DNA of 64,000 bases. It comes from Anagrus nilaparvatae. Its lineage: Eukaryota > Arthropoda > Insecta > Hymenoptera > Mymaridae. The DNA lies in NCBI GenBank assembly GCA_022575985.1, contig JAKSXM010000002.1:18153001-18217000 (forward strand), in the 5' to 3' direction. This document shows positions 22,361 to 33,879 of the stretch, piece by piece; the first letter of the stretch is position 1, and the number at the start of each line of letters is the position of its first letter. Under the pieces are notes generated by a model. That model saw only the letters and a list, made by a program, of their open reading frames with translations. It was not told the DNA's origin and did not search any database. Made by a program: the position numbers and the translations under genes.

Positions 22361-23462
22361 TAAAAATTTTTTTTTTGATTTAAGTAATTTAATTACACTT
22401 TAAAAATTTTAAGTTAATTTTTGTTTTCATCAAAAATAAAAAAATTAAAATTAATATACATAAAATTTATTATTCTTATTTTAAAATATTCTAAAATGTC
22501 TATATAATATTCTAAAAGTCAGTACATTACTTAATAAATATATATTTACAAAATTACTGCCGCCGCGGCACTGCCAAAAGGTGCCACTTTTTATCAGGAT
22601 GAAATTTGATAAACAATTGAATGTAATAATGATTTAAATTCTTTGCTTATAAACAAACTTTCAGAAAAACTTTACAGAAAGTAGAATCATAAAAAACAAA
22701 CCTCTTGAACTCCATTTTTCAACCAAAAGGTAACTTATATTTCTGAAACTTATATGTTTTTTTGGCTAAATATTTAGATCTGTAGGTTTTTGAAGATGCT
22801 AATTCCAAATTGTAAAAGTTAATCTAAGGGTAGGGAATCATATAATCTAGGGATTAAGATTAAAAGGGATGAAAATATGTTTTTCAAAAACTATATTTTT
22901 AATCTACAACTAAATACTGGGGATTGTCAGCTTGTCAACGGCTTCAAATTAGAACATAAAAAAAATACAAATAAATTTCAATAAGATAACTGACAAATTT
23001 TGAAATCAAAATGGGGTAAAATAGCTTGTTTTTGAGGATTCTAAATAATGCATAAGTTTATAACTCGGGAACCATTATCAATTTTTTATAAAATTTTAAC
23101 CCAAAAAAAATCAATTGCCACGTTTTGGCCGCGCCAGCGCTGATCGGTTAAAAACAAATTTTTTTTTTTTTTTAATTTTTAATAATTATATGTATAATTA
23201 AAATTTTTTAATTAACAATAGTAATAATAAACAATTAAATAGTGCTTTAAAATTGTTGCGTATAACATGAAATAAATTATTTTTTTTAAATTTAAATAAT
23301 AATTTTCATTTTTTTTTTTAATAATCTTTAAACAAATTTGTAAATTATTTAATAAATACTTCTTTTGATCAAAAACATATCATTTTTAAAAAAAATAAAT
23401 TATTATAACAAAAGAATATTATTTTACAATAAAATAGTTTTTAGATATCTCTAAATGCTAAT
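22361..23462. other. A+T-rich intergenic region
   Basis: Poly-T and A/T runs, with a short G+C-rich island near 22560 (gccgccgcggcactgcc) and another near 23125. No gene supported. Confidence 0.35.
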
Positions 23463-23733
23463 CTAATTAGGGGTAGTGAATACTGTGTTAGCTGCCACTA
23501 CATTTTGGGACCAATTGTAGGTATAGAAGATAGTCAAAGTCAGGATCATTGCATTTTGAAAAACTGAAGCTGTTCTTAAATATGGTCCAGATATGAAGTT
23601 TTGATTTAGAAAGACTCTTCAGAACCTTTTCACCATACATTTATACCTAAATATGCAGTTACTTTTAGCTAAGTCAGTTTTTATTGCATGCATAACATGC
23701 ATTTCTAATTCTTCGTGGCTCTCGTTCATTAAA
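23463..23733 (-). pseudogene. Decayed coding fragment, possibly ABCC-type transporter
   Basis: A minus-strand frame of ~90 codons broken by one TGA in the middle, opening after a pyrimidine-rich CCACCAG. The second half (YLRTASVFQNAMILTLTIFY, then NVVAANTVFTT) loosely resembles the transmembrane segment before the NITAEKVF motif of insect ABCC/MRP4-like transporters. The first half was not recognised. The assignment is tentative. Confidence 0.25.
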
Positions 23734-24029
23734 CTGGTGGAAAAAAAAGGTTTCTAGTAATTAAATTCAAAATAATTATCAGCTTTATTATATATCTGTT
23801 AAATCAAATCGAGATTTTGACTCGGATTTTGATGATTTTGTGTTTGAAGAAAAGCAGAGAAAAAGATCTGCTAATGGTTTTTTTCGGACACTGATTACAC
23901 AGCTCATGGTCTTTGCTATTACAAAACAAGTGGAGCATGATTAAATTAAGCAAATGTTACCTTATGTTAGCTACATTATTTTAAGCAGGTTAAAAGTTAA
24001 TAAAGAGTAATTTTACGAATTTAATATTG

Positions 24030-24930
24030 TATAATGTCCATATCGGTTTTTTGGGTCGCTGATTAAGAATTTCGACTTATTTTTCATAAATAATTAACAT
24101 TTCACCCCTAAATTGGCTAAAATTACCCCGAAAAGAGGGTGTTTTTGCTATTTGGGCAACAAGGATATGTCCATTTAGGTTTTTTGGGCCGCTAATAAAG
24201 AATTTCGACTCATTTTTCATAAATATTCAATATTTCACCCTTAAAATAGCTAAAACTACCCCAAAAAAGGGGTTTGCGCTACTTTCACACTTTGAGCAAC
24301 CAAGATATGTCCATATAAGTTTTGTGGGTCGCTAATCAAGAATTTCGACTTATTTTTCATAAGTATTCAATATTTCTTGAGCATGCATTATAAAAAAAAA
24401 AATATTAAATGTCATTTATTCATTTTTACCTTCACTATAATAAATTATTTTTAGTATTAATCTCATTTTTAAGTATTAATCTTTTATAAAAAAATAACAA
24501 ATTTTTATTGATCAGCGGCCCAGGGACCTGAATGGACATAATCGGGATGCTCGAAGTGTGAAAATAGAAAAAACACACCTTTTAGGAGTAATTTCAGATG
24601 TTTTATGGGTGAAATTTTGAATATTTATAAAAAAGGACTCGAAATTCTTGATTAGAGACCCACAAAATCTGTATATACATATCCTGGATGCACAAAGTGC
24701 GAAAATAGCAATAACACCCTTTTAAGGGGTAGTTTTAGATGTTTTAAGGGTGAAATATTGAATATTTATGAACCAAAAAACCTATATGGACATATCCTGG
24801 TTGCTCAAAGTGCCCAAATAGCAAAAACACCCCATTTTCGGGGGTAATTTTAGCCAATTTAGGGGTGAAATGTTAATTATTTATGAAAAATAAGTCGAAA
24901 TTCTTGATCAGCAACCCAAGAAACCCGTAT
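24030..24930. repeat. Inverted minisatellite array, ggtcgctgat family
   Basis: Direct units of about 130 bp (24040-24400), each with gttttttgggtcgctgatta-like and atttcacccctaaattggct words, face inverted units (24510-24930). The turn is an A+T-rich stretch near 24390-24490. It is a foldback of the same family seen at 7.7-8.1 kb. Confidence 0.8.
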
Positions 24931-25260
24931 GGTGCAAATCTGATCGCTAAAAGTGCAGTTATGTAAAAAACACCCCATTTTGGGGTAGTTTTTTGCAAAT
25001 TTAGGGGTGAAGCCCCCATTTCTTTACCAAATTAACCGGATTTTCGTGTTCAGCGACCCAAAAAACATATAGTAAAGCAAACCTCATGTTCGCCAGTAAA
25101 AATACAACCCCCCCCCCCCGTATTTTGACTGGAGTATAAACCCGATCTAGAAAACAAAACCTGAACCTCTCTACTTTTCTTCAAAAGCCAATCCCTAAAG
25201 CCAATCTCTAAACTAAAAAAAACCCGGTTGTGGCAATCGGATTTTTTTTTCAGTGTATGA
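24931..25260. repeat. Terminal part of the minisatellite family
   Basis: Holds ttcagcgacccaaaaaacat near 25048 and a run of C near 25108-25120, then ttttgactggagtata. The element at 30.05 kb carries the complementary ending with actggccagcatgagatttg. It probably represents the outer end of the family. Confidence 0.5.
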
Positions 25261-25385
25261 TTTGAGTAGAGATAAAATGTATTTCAAATTATTGGCACAA
25301 AAAGCTAATCATTGAAATATTAATCATATTAAAATCGCTAAAAGGTTAATTACTTTATTTACCTTGGTATTGTTATGAAATCTAC

Positions 25386-27642
25386 CTTCCCAGATTTGTC
25401 ATAGGATCTTCGTAAATGAGAATCCATTATTCCTAAAAAGGGAATGCTCGTGTATTAAATAAGTAAACAGCATAAGTATAGAAAATAATTATCATTTCTG
25501 TAAGCTGCATGCATGATAAATAAAAAAGTGAGAATAAAAAAGGCTCAACCAGTATAATATCAATAAATATATTCTTTGATAATGCTTATTAAGAGGATTT
25601 GTCCTAAAATGCATATAATTTTACGTACGAAAGCTTACCTTGCTCTATAGCTTTGGATTCCATATAAAAGTTATCTTTGACATCTGGATTTACAATTCTT
25701 ATAACATATGAGTAGTTTCCATGCAGCATTGAAGGCAAAAAAGCCAAAAGAATCTGTATTTTAAATTTATTAACTTAAGCTCTATCTTAATAAATGCAAA
25801 AGTTTTCAATTTATCTCAAAGCTTGTATTGCTTCAAAGCATTTGTTTTTTATATAATTGGGTTGTTGCAAAAAAAAATTCATTCGTGCAAAATTTTGAGT
25901 TATAAGGGTACAAAGATAAGTAAATATTGCATTAGTCTTATTGGGGAAATTCCGGAAGTTGATTATTTTTCCAAAAAAATTTTAATTGTATTGCATTTTT
26001 TTATACTTGTTTTAAACAATATTTAGCCAAAGAAGTTGTCATTTAACTGAAGTGATTTCACCTCCTTCCCCCGCCCCGAATCTTTCACCGAGAAACTCTA
26101 AATTACGTGCCTGATTGTTATTATATAGGGCCAATTACTAGTTAAAAAAATGCTCAATAGTTGATTTGGTTTGTTGATTTTTATATCGCCCATTTTTTCT
26201 TTCATATTTCCTATCTAATAATCCTATTCTATCTAATAATCTAAACCTAAAAAATTTGGATTCTGTATTCTTAAAGATTCCGTATCAATTATAAGAATTT
26301 TTGAAATATCTAATCAAAATTATAAAAACTACATAATTGATAAAACGATGTTTTTTTTATTTTTTAACAATTTTAATTATTTTCACATTTTTAACCATTT
26401 ATAAGTTAATATTAATATGAAACATAATCGTTTAATATAAATAACAAAATGAATTTTATCAATAACTGATTTATGTTTGTACTAAAAAGGATTTTCTTTT
26501 TTTACTTTCTTAGATTTATTACATGTGAAAAAATCAACAGAATATTGATGTTTTAAAAATTCGTAAAATTGATACAAAATCTTGAAAACACACCAAAAAT
26601 TATATCCTTATACAAATTTTACGCAAATTTTAGTCAGAATTTGATTTGATTTCGTGCGATTTCGTGATAAAATCAGTTTTTTTTACGCGCATGCGCAGTT
26701 GGAATCAAACATCCAGGGAAATGTTGTATGAAACCCTTTGGAACTAAAATAATCGCATTTAAAAGTTATTTTTTTTTTAGTATAATTCTGACAAACAATA
26801 TTTGAGACTGGAATACCCATCCATACAAATTATATACGTTTCATAAATATCAACCCATATATCACTATAAAAATATATAAATTGAAATTTCAAGGAATTT
26901 ACTCCAATTTTTCCCGGAGTTTATCAGGCCAAAAATTAATTGAAATAAAAAATAAATATTCAAATTCTCTTAAAACTTCTTAATTCAGCCATCTCATACA
27001 AAAAAATTGATTTTAATGATATGTAATATTTATTTGATATATTTTTACAGTGTATATCAAAAGATAATTTTGAACTTTGCTGACAGTGTTGTTGTAAAAT
27101 TAAAAAAAGGCTTAATTAAACTCACCCAATAATACTCAGGTAAAAAAGAAGTTTCTCCACAGGTGATAAGCACATCGGCACTTTCAATTTTTTCTGCTAT
27201 TTTTGCTAATTCTTGTTGTTTTTTCGCCAAGTTATAACAGTAACCCAAAATTTCATTAGATTTTGGATATCTTGAGCGCAAGTCATTTATCAAAATATCT
27301 AAATCTTTTTTGGCACTGTCAATGCATATTATTGAGCTGCCTTTCAAAGCAAATGCTTCAGCAAGCAATCTACCCTTGTCAGATGTGGCTCCAGTTATCT
27401 GAGTAAAGCGATTAAGTTAAATAAAAGATGAAAACGAAAAATATGCTTTTCACTTAAATTTAGCATACCAATATAACTTTGTCTTCGATATTCTTTTTAA
27501 CAGGGGATTTTGATAAAAGTCGTTTTAAAACCATCATCATAGTAAATAGAACAAATATAAGAAACAATGCAACAACATCTAAACTCAAGTACAAGCAAAC
27601 TAAAGTTTTAAAATTTTTCACTGCTAAATAGTTACGAAGCAT
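25386..27642 (-). CDS. Short-chain dehydrogenase/reductase-like gene, 3' part not found
   Basis: Four exons join by phase: 27642-27469 (N-terminal membrane segment VVALFLIFVLF, then basic residues), 27398-27126 (Rossmann fold), 25753-25639, and 25432-25386. The layout resembles membrane-anchored SDR16C/17-beta-HSD-type enzymes. The nucleotide motif is ITGATSDKGR rather than TGxxxGxG. The NNAG site reads TCGE. The helix FLPSML is typical. YMESK keeps the YxxxK pair, but the stretch before it is short and lacks the catalytic Ser. About ten residues around the first-to-second half junction are missing. The intron-like text after 27126 (NFTTTLSA) would fill the gap if that donor is not used. No exon was found after 25386. 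This may be a pseudoenzyme or a decaying gene; an active oxidoreductase is less likely. Confidence 0.6.
25880..25975 (+). repeat. Near-copy of 16845-16935
   Basis: An ~85-bp segment with cgtgcaaaattttgag, gggtacaaagataagtaaat and gttgattatttttcc repeats the sequence 9 kb to the left. It lies inside a large intron of the SDR-like gene and is not coding; the 67-codon frame here is chance. Confidence 0.7.
25976..27056. other. Intronic A+T-rich sequence of the SDR-like gene
   Basis: Between exons 25753 and 27126. No repeat recognised. A short G+C-rich word acgcgcatgcgcagtt lies near 26685. Confidence 0.4.
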
Positions 27643-28188
27643 CTTTTCTTCCACTTATACATTGAACAACTTTGTCTATATTAATTATTTTATTCTCTGT
27701 TAACCTCACCTCGATTTATTCGGTAATGAACAAACCAACTGATGCGTTTAAATCATAAATTAAAATTATTGTTTTGATTTTTTCATCTGCATATAAATGT
27801 TGCAGTAAGTTTATACAAATCCTAGTAACTTTAAAAAACGTTTGTGATTTTGAAAACGATTTCAAAGATTAAATTTAATAAAAATACTGATAAAAATTAG
27901 TCATTTTATAAAATTACTAATGTCATTTAGTATCTTCGTTGAATAACATTAAAAAAAAATAAAATTCAACAAAAATACTGTTTAAAATCATAGAAGTTTT
28001 ATAAAAATTCCGACACCAGATTTTTTTTTATTTGTTTTAATTGATAATTTAAATAATTTTTTTGCGCCATATTGGTACTAAGAAACCATGCAAAGGTGAC
28101 ATAGGTCGGTTTATTTGAATGAATACAAAAAATAATCGTAATTGGGTGATTGTAAATTTTTTTTTTGCCTATAAATGTTTATTTTTGG
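27643..28188. other. 5' flank of the SDR-like gene
   Basis: Presumed promoter side of the minus-strand gene. A+T-rich, with no promoter motif that could be singled out. Confidence 0.35.
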
Positions 28189-28191
28189 TTA

Positions 28192-28482
28192 CAGACCTGC
28201 CACACTACAAAATAAAATGAAAATAAAAATAAAATTAAAAATTTATCAGTCTAGGGGGAAACTGTTATTTCATCGATAATCAAATAAAATTAAGGTAATA
28301 AATGAAATATTTATTAAAATCACTTAATTAACTAATAATTCAGTGAATAATTAATAAATTATTAATTTTAATTACATAATTATTAATACATAAATAAAAA
28401 CATTTTAAAAAGCGCCGTTTCCCCCTGATAATTTTTTAATTTTATTTTTATTTTCGTTTTATTCAGCAGTGTGGCAGGTCTG
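28192..28482. mobile_element. 291-bp MITE with TTA target duplication
   Basis: Ends CAGACCTGCCACACT and its complement; inverted ends extend for about 60 bp. Flanked by TTA (28189-28191 and 28483-28485). A related uninterrupted flank, gaatgtttatttttggttac, occurs near 52447, which fits insertion at TTA. A 3-bp TTA duplication points to the PIF/Harbinger group. Non-autonomous, no frame. Confidence 0.75.
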
Positions 28483-28485
28483 TTA

Positions 28486-29268
28486 CAAATACAAAAACAA
28501 TTAATTTTATATTATCTCTATTACTAGTATATTGTTAAAGTTACAACATATTGTTAAAGTTACTGCAACATATATAATTATTAAAAATATGAGGTTATTC
28601 AAGCGAAAAGCTTCTATCCACGCAATTAAAAATCTTACTTGCATGTTCATGTCCATTTCAAAGCCATTTCAAGGCAAGCTGAGAATCTTAATTTTAATTA
28701 AACAAAATTTTAGTTCATATACTGTATTTTTGGGAATATCTTATATCCAGAGTTGTGAAAATGAATTGTGTAAAATTGACAGCCGTTTTCCGGCAGCCTA
28801 GTATACTTTGGTTCTAGGAATTTAGAACAAATTAAAAATTTCTCATGTTCGATAGTTATGATCAGTTACTTGCTTACAAAAAATTAGTAAATACAATCAA
28901 TATAATGATTCTGCTTACTATATGAAGTTTGGTTAATTTCATTTTAAACTCATTTGCAGTATATGTAAGCTCCTTCGGCCTTTCAAAGAAATAAAGAATA
29001 GTTTGAGGTCGTTTAGGCCAAAATGCCTCTAGTATTTCGCTTTACCAGAGGGTAGACGTTGAACGAGTGTTAGGCATTCTAAGGGAAATTTTTTTTGGTA
29101 TATATATATATACACATAATCTCATTTCAAAATATTTTTTTTAGAAATCTTTTGTCTACAAAAACAAAAACAAAAAGATTAAAAATGAAATTAAATAATT
29201 TTAAAAGATTTATTTTTAAATTTAATATTTTAAAAATATTATATTTAAAAATTTAATAAAAAGTAGTA
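28486..29268. other. A+T-rich intergenic stretch
   Basis: An 89-codon frame at 28532-28801 has no recognisable domain or splice context. No repeat family identified. Confidence 0.35.
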
Positions 29269-29269
29269 T

Positions 29270-29439
29270 TAAAAACAATCTTTACGTTTTGGTGTGTACA
29301 TAACTAATCTAAAGTATTCTTTTTGGTTCCTCAATGAGGAACCATTGTCATGGGTCAAATTTTGGTTTTTGATTTTTTGGCATGCAAGCACGTTTTGAGA
29401 CCTCAGAAAGCTAAAAAATCGGTTTTTAAAAAAGTTTGT

Positions 29440-29487
<48 letters not shown>

Positions 29488-30430
29488 GTACGTATGTAAT
29501 CGGTGATATTTCACAACCAATTATGGAATTAAGACCTAATTTTTTGTTCAACAATTTTTTATCAAAAAATCTCAAACTACTTTTTTTTTTTCAATTTAGA
29601 GCTAATACCTCATTTATTTCCATGAAAGTACTTAAAATTGAAGGTATGATTTTTACTCGATATCTCGAATCTGATAATTAATTTTTTGAACATTTTTTTC
29701 CCAAAATTTTCATCACAAAAAAATACAAAAATTTAATATTGTAATGTAATATTTCATTAGTTCCATGAAAGTACTTATATTTTGAAATACGATTTTTACT
29801 CGATATCTCGAATCTGATAATTAATTTTTTGAAAATTTTTTCCAAAATTTTAAATCAATAAAAAAAATTTTTAAAAGTTAATAGAATGTATGATTGTATG
29901 CTTGTAATCGGTGATATCCGTGGCATATTGAAGTATTAAGCTCATTGTTCGAGGAACCTTAGTGCCAGCTAGTTGGCAGGGTATTTTTCACTCTCTATTG
30001 TGATTTTTATTTTACATAAATACTTCAGTCTAATCGCGGTTTAGGGTGTATTTTCACTGGCCAGCATGAGATTTGCTCTACTGTATGTTTTTTCTGTATG
30101 TTTTCTGCTTGGTTTTCTGGATCGCTGATCACGAAAATCTAGGTCTTTTTCGGGAGATATTTTCGGAAAACCCTTAAATTTGCAAAAACTACCACCAAAG
30201 AGGGTTTTTTTTATATATTAGCAAAATTAGTTTGAGATTTTTTAATAAAAAAATTTTTGAAAAAAAAATTAGGTTTTAATACCATAGTGGTTGTGAAATA
30301 TCACCGGTTACACACACTCATATACAGACTTTTTTTAAAAACATGTTTTTTAGCTTCGGTCTCAAAACGTGCTTATGAACCAAAAAATCAAAAATCAAAA
30401 TTTCACCTATCACAATCAATAGTTTGGATC
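29270..30430. repeat. Inverted repeat with a (GT)n core
   Basis: Left segment (about 29320-29525) with gcacgttttgagacctcaga and the GT run at 29436-29490 is mirrored at about 30285-30400 (tcggtctcaaaacgtgctta). Two internal direct copies share ttactcgatatctcgaatct at about 29655 and 29800. The frames here are repeat sequence. Confidence 0.7.
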
Positions 30431-30546
30431 CATTTCTGCGACCCTTCAGCTCAATTTGGCCCAATGGACGTGGAATCATATATTAATTATATATTATGTA
30501 TATTGTAAAGCATTATATTAATTAATTAATTTTTAATTATAAATAC

Positions 30547-30852
30547 CTGTTAAAAGATCTTTTGAAACATTTCCAATAAAATTATTAGACAGATCAAGTA
30601 AAATTAAGTTTTTATAAATAATAAGATCTTTGTTTAATAATGGTTTATTTATTCTCAAATATTTAACTTCGGTTACTGAATCACCATATCAAATTTTTGT
30701 ATTATCATTATCACATGATTATTATTATTCATTGTTCCTCCTGTAAAATTTTTACATTCATATTTAAAATTTGATTCCAACTTATAAGCATTATTAATTA
30801 TTATTAAATTGATTAATGTGATAATAAATTGACATAGTTTAAAATAATTCAT
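30547..30852 (-). pseudogene. Relic of a Toll-like receptor first exon
   Basis: Start ATG at 30852 opens a signal-peptide-like N terminus followed by SNFKYEC, matching SNFECSC in exon 1 of the Toll gene at 58514. After a frameshift, the minus strand reads EVKYLRINKPLLNKDLIIY, then LILLDLSNNFIGNVSKDLLT. This parallels the first LRR of that gene. It ends at a GT donor in the same phase as Toll exon 1. Length is 306 against 301 nt. Exons 2-5 were not found nearby, so only the first exon was copied or survives. Confidence 0.7.
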
Positions 30853-31094
30853 TTTAAAACGTGATAATATTAAAACATTCAATAAACAAATCAAAGTTTT
30901 ACTTGGTCTAGAAATACTAAATAAAGTTATAATTATTTCTTTATTTCAAAACTACTGATTTAATTTTAAATAAAAATTATTACAAAGTATTCTGATTAGA
31001 TTATGTTTATCACAAAAAAAAATATAATTTTTCTATCATTGCTATTATTGCCTAATTTAATTTGGAAATATTTAATTATCTCTTTCTTCATCTA
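30853..31094. other. Flank of the Toll relic
   Basis: A+T-rich; no further Toll-like sequence recognised upstream of the relic. Confidence 0.35.
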
Positions 31095-31205
31095 AATTCT
31101 TTTTATTTATTTATAGAGAATGGTCGTAGATTAAACGTAGATATACAAAAATATTAAAAGGTAAAAAAAGTCCCTTTTCAACTGTGAATTTACATGATAA
31201 AGATA
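31095..31205 (+). repeat. Repeat shared with 61995-62105
   Basis: Shares cttcatctaaattcttttta, then atagatatacaaaaatatta and tcaactgtgaat, with the right-hand copy. About 110 bp, non-coding. Confidence 0.6.
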
Positions 31206-31266
31206 ATGTATTCAATGTAGGAGAATATTGCGGCTCTTTTTTTGCGCCTTTGAAAACTCCCTCAGG

Positions 31267-31363
31267 CTGGTTCTCCAAATTCCGTAAAAGTGAATTGCAA
31301 CCGCAAGCGCAATCGCGCCGCAATTGCGCTTGCTACTCACTTTTACGGAGTTTTGAGAACCAG
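31267..31363. repeat. 97-bp hairpin with a G+C-rich stem
   Basis: ctggttctcc...ccgtaaaagtga...gcaagcgcaat pairs with attgcgcttgc...tcacttttacgg...gagaaccag around a short cgcgccgc loop. It stands out from the A+T-rich surroundings. The frames on both strands here are the hairpin. Confidence 0.85.
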
Positions 31364-31584
31364 CGTAAGAAGTCATAAAATGTTTATTTGAAAGATAAAA
31401 GTTGTTACAATTACGTAGTTATATATAATTTCTCACGATGGTCCTGAACGAAACTTTATCGGGCCTAAAATGGTGAGAGAAATGGGATGTTTCTAAGGGT
31501 TATTTATAGTTTACCCGGGGGGGGGGAATCCCGAATTAAATTTTATAAAATTTTATTAAATGCATTTAATAAAATTTAATTAAT

Positions 31585-32127
31585 TGTTTATTTCCTATAT
31601 TTCGAACAATATCTGTTCCTCTTCAGGGAATTTTTTCTTATTGTATAAAAATATAAATTTATACAGCGTCATATTATACATATATATATAGATAATAAGT
31701 CAAAATTATAAAGTAAACAATTACAATAACACTAAAACGTGTTGTTGATGATAATTATCACAAAAACAAATAAAATTATATTGCACATAATTATTAATTT
31801 AACACTAAAACGTGTTTTTTGAGTCTCTTAAAATTATAAAAAATTGATTTATTGTATTACAGTACATGTTTGTTATGATGAGATTTATTCACGTGCAGTG
31901 TGTTGTTTTAGCAGACAGTTTTTTAAACTGTAATTATTATAATTATAATTATAATAATTATCATCAACAACACGTTTTAGTGTTATTGTAATTGTTTACT
32001 TTATAATTTTGACTTATTATCTATATATATATGTATAATATGACGCTGTATAAATTTATATTTTTATACAATAAGAAAAAATTCCCTGAAGAGGAACAGA
32101 TATTGTTCGAAATATAGGAAATAAACA
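31585..32127. mobile_element. Penelope-like pseudo-LTRs in inverted orientation
   Basis: Arms of about 180 bp (31585-31765 and 31945-32127) are near-perfect complements. Each carries ccctgaagaggaacag, ttcgaaatataggaaataaa and cacgttttagtgttat, the layout of Penelope-like LTR ends. No reverse transcriptase lies between them. Confidence 0.6.
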
Positions 32128-33879
32128 ACTATATAAATTAAAAATTTGTCTGAATTTGGTCAATTTTACCTTTCACAAGAATTCTATTTCATCAGACGTA
32201 AAAATCAAAATATTTAAAATTTAATTAAATTTTATAAAATAATTTGTAGAATTAAGTTCAATTAAATTTTATTAGATTTTATCAAATTTCATTAAATTCT
32301 ATTAAGTTTTATTAAATTCTATTGAATTAATAATAAAAATTAATTAAAAAAAAAAAAAAATAATATTTTCGGGGTTTCAAACCCAGAACGTTTCACATAC
32401 TAGACTCAATACTTAGACAACAGGACCACAGTATCTGTTGAAATAATATATACTAATTTTGTATTTAAGCTAGTCTTTTTTTTACTTTCACAATCAAGAT
32501 AACTCAAAATTAAGAGAACTATACTATAAAAAACTTATTTAATTTAAAAAAACATAATTATTGATGATAATAAGATTTTATAATTAAAGCTGTTTATATA
32601 CCGTATACAGTAGTCCAGTCAAATTGCCAGGGCAAGGTTAAGTATAATATATGTTTTTTGGGTCACTGAATACAAATCAGGGGTCAAAATTCCCTAGAAA
32701 ATGGGGCTAAACCCGTAAAAAAGCAAATAGTACCCCTTTTTAGGTTCCTTTTTGCATTATTTTAGAAGTTAAGATAAAATTGTCTAATAAATTCCGGTAA
32801 ACGTCGGTAAAAAATAATTTGTATTTTTTATTGCTCTTGGTCCAACAAGGTCGTATTATCACTTAATTTTAATAATTTATTTGGACGTATCAACAACTTT
32901 AAATTAATAAATTCCAATTTTTTAAGATTAATTAAGAATATATTGAGAATTTCTTTTTATGTACCAAAATTGAAATACAAGGGCTAAATATACAGTTTGA
33001 AAACTACCCCTTAATTTTAAAACAATGAAAAAAATCTTATAAATTTTTCCTTTTCAAACTTGTCGTCTTACAACCGAAAAACTGACTACATTTTTAGTAT
33101 AATAAATTATCCCCCCCCCCCCCACAAGGGGAGAAAAATACCTCTTTTAAAAAAAATAAAAAAATGGTTATAAAATATTCTTTTTCAAACTTTTCGTCTA
33201 ATAACCGAAAAACTAACTACATTTTTAGTAGATAAATTTATCCCCCCTCCCACTCTAGGGGTGATAGTAGTCAAAGACACCAAAAATTAAAAAAAATGCA
33301 AAATTGATGTAAATTTCAATTTTCTATTAATGAATGATAATATTTGCTTGAAATTTAATTACAGTGATTTCAACTTTTATGTATCAGTTTTGTAATTTTA
33401 AAAAAAATTTTCTAATTTTCAATAATAAATTTTTTGAATTGAAAAAATGTGGTATAAAACTAGATACCGTCAATGACGGGTAGAGCGAAGCTGATCATAT
33501 GAAAAAAAATTAAGAAAAGAGTTTCAATAAATTTTTAATTTTGAGATTTTAAAAGTTTTGATTTGATTGAGTTCAATAATAATGTTTAAATAAGATTTAA
33601 AAAAATTTTAAGCATAGTTTGAATTTTTAAGTATTGGCCAAAAAGGACATCAAAAATCCACCCCTTATTTTTTAACACATTCGCTGCGTTTTGATACTTT
33701 TGCAGTTTCTAAATCGTTTTGCTTGTTTTCATCAATTTTTTTTGCTTTACGATAAAAACATGTTTTTTATGATGTTTTAGTCGTGTTTTACAGTTTCCCG
33801 AAAGAAAACACCATGGGCGCATTGCGCCCATGCCGCACCAGATTAACTTTGCGTGAATGAAGTGCGGCATGGGCGCCAA
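32128..33879. repeat. Minisatellite debris and a G+C hairpin
   Basis: 32640-33310 holds a gttttttgggtcactgaata core near 32650 and two ~130-bp units (ttttcaaacttgtcgtctta near 33050; a second near 33185) with C tracts. At 33815-33880 a G+C-rich hairpin gggcgcattgcgccc is followed by a longer inverted match (atgccgcac / gtgcggcat). No gene seen. Confidence 0.55.

Noticed and set aside
23800..23944. Plus-strand frame with DFDSDFDDFVFEEKQRKR
   Set aside because: Open and acidic, but short, with no clear start, donor or family; could be a terminal exon but evidence is too weak.
28532..28801. 89-codon plus frame
   Set aside because: No recognisable family and no supporting context.
29269..29681. 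Frames containing poly-Cys-Val or poly-Thr-His
   Set aside because: Produced by the GT dinucleotide run.
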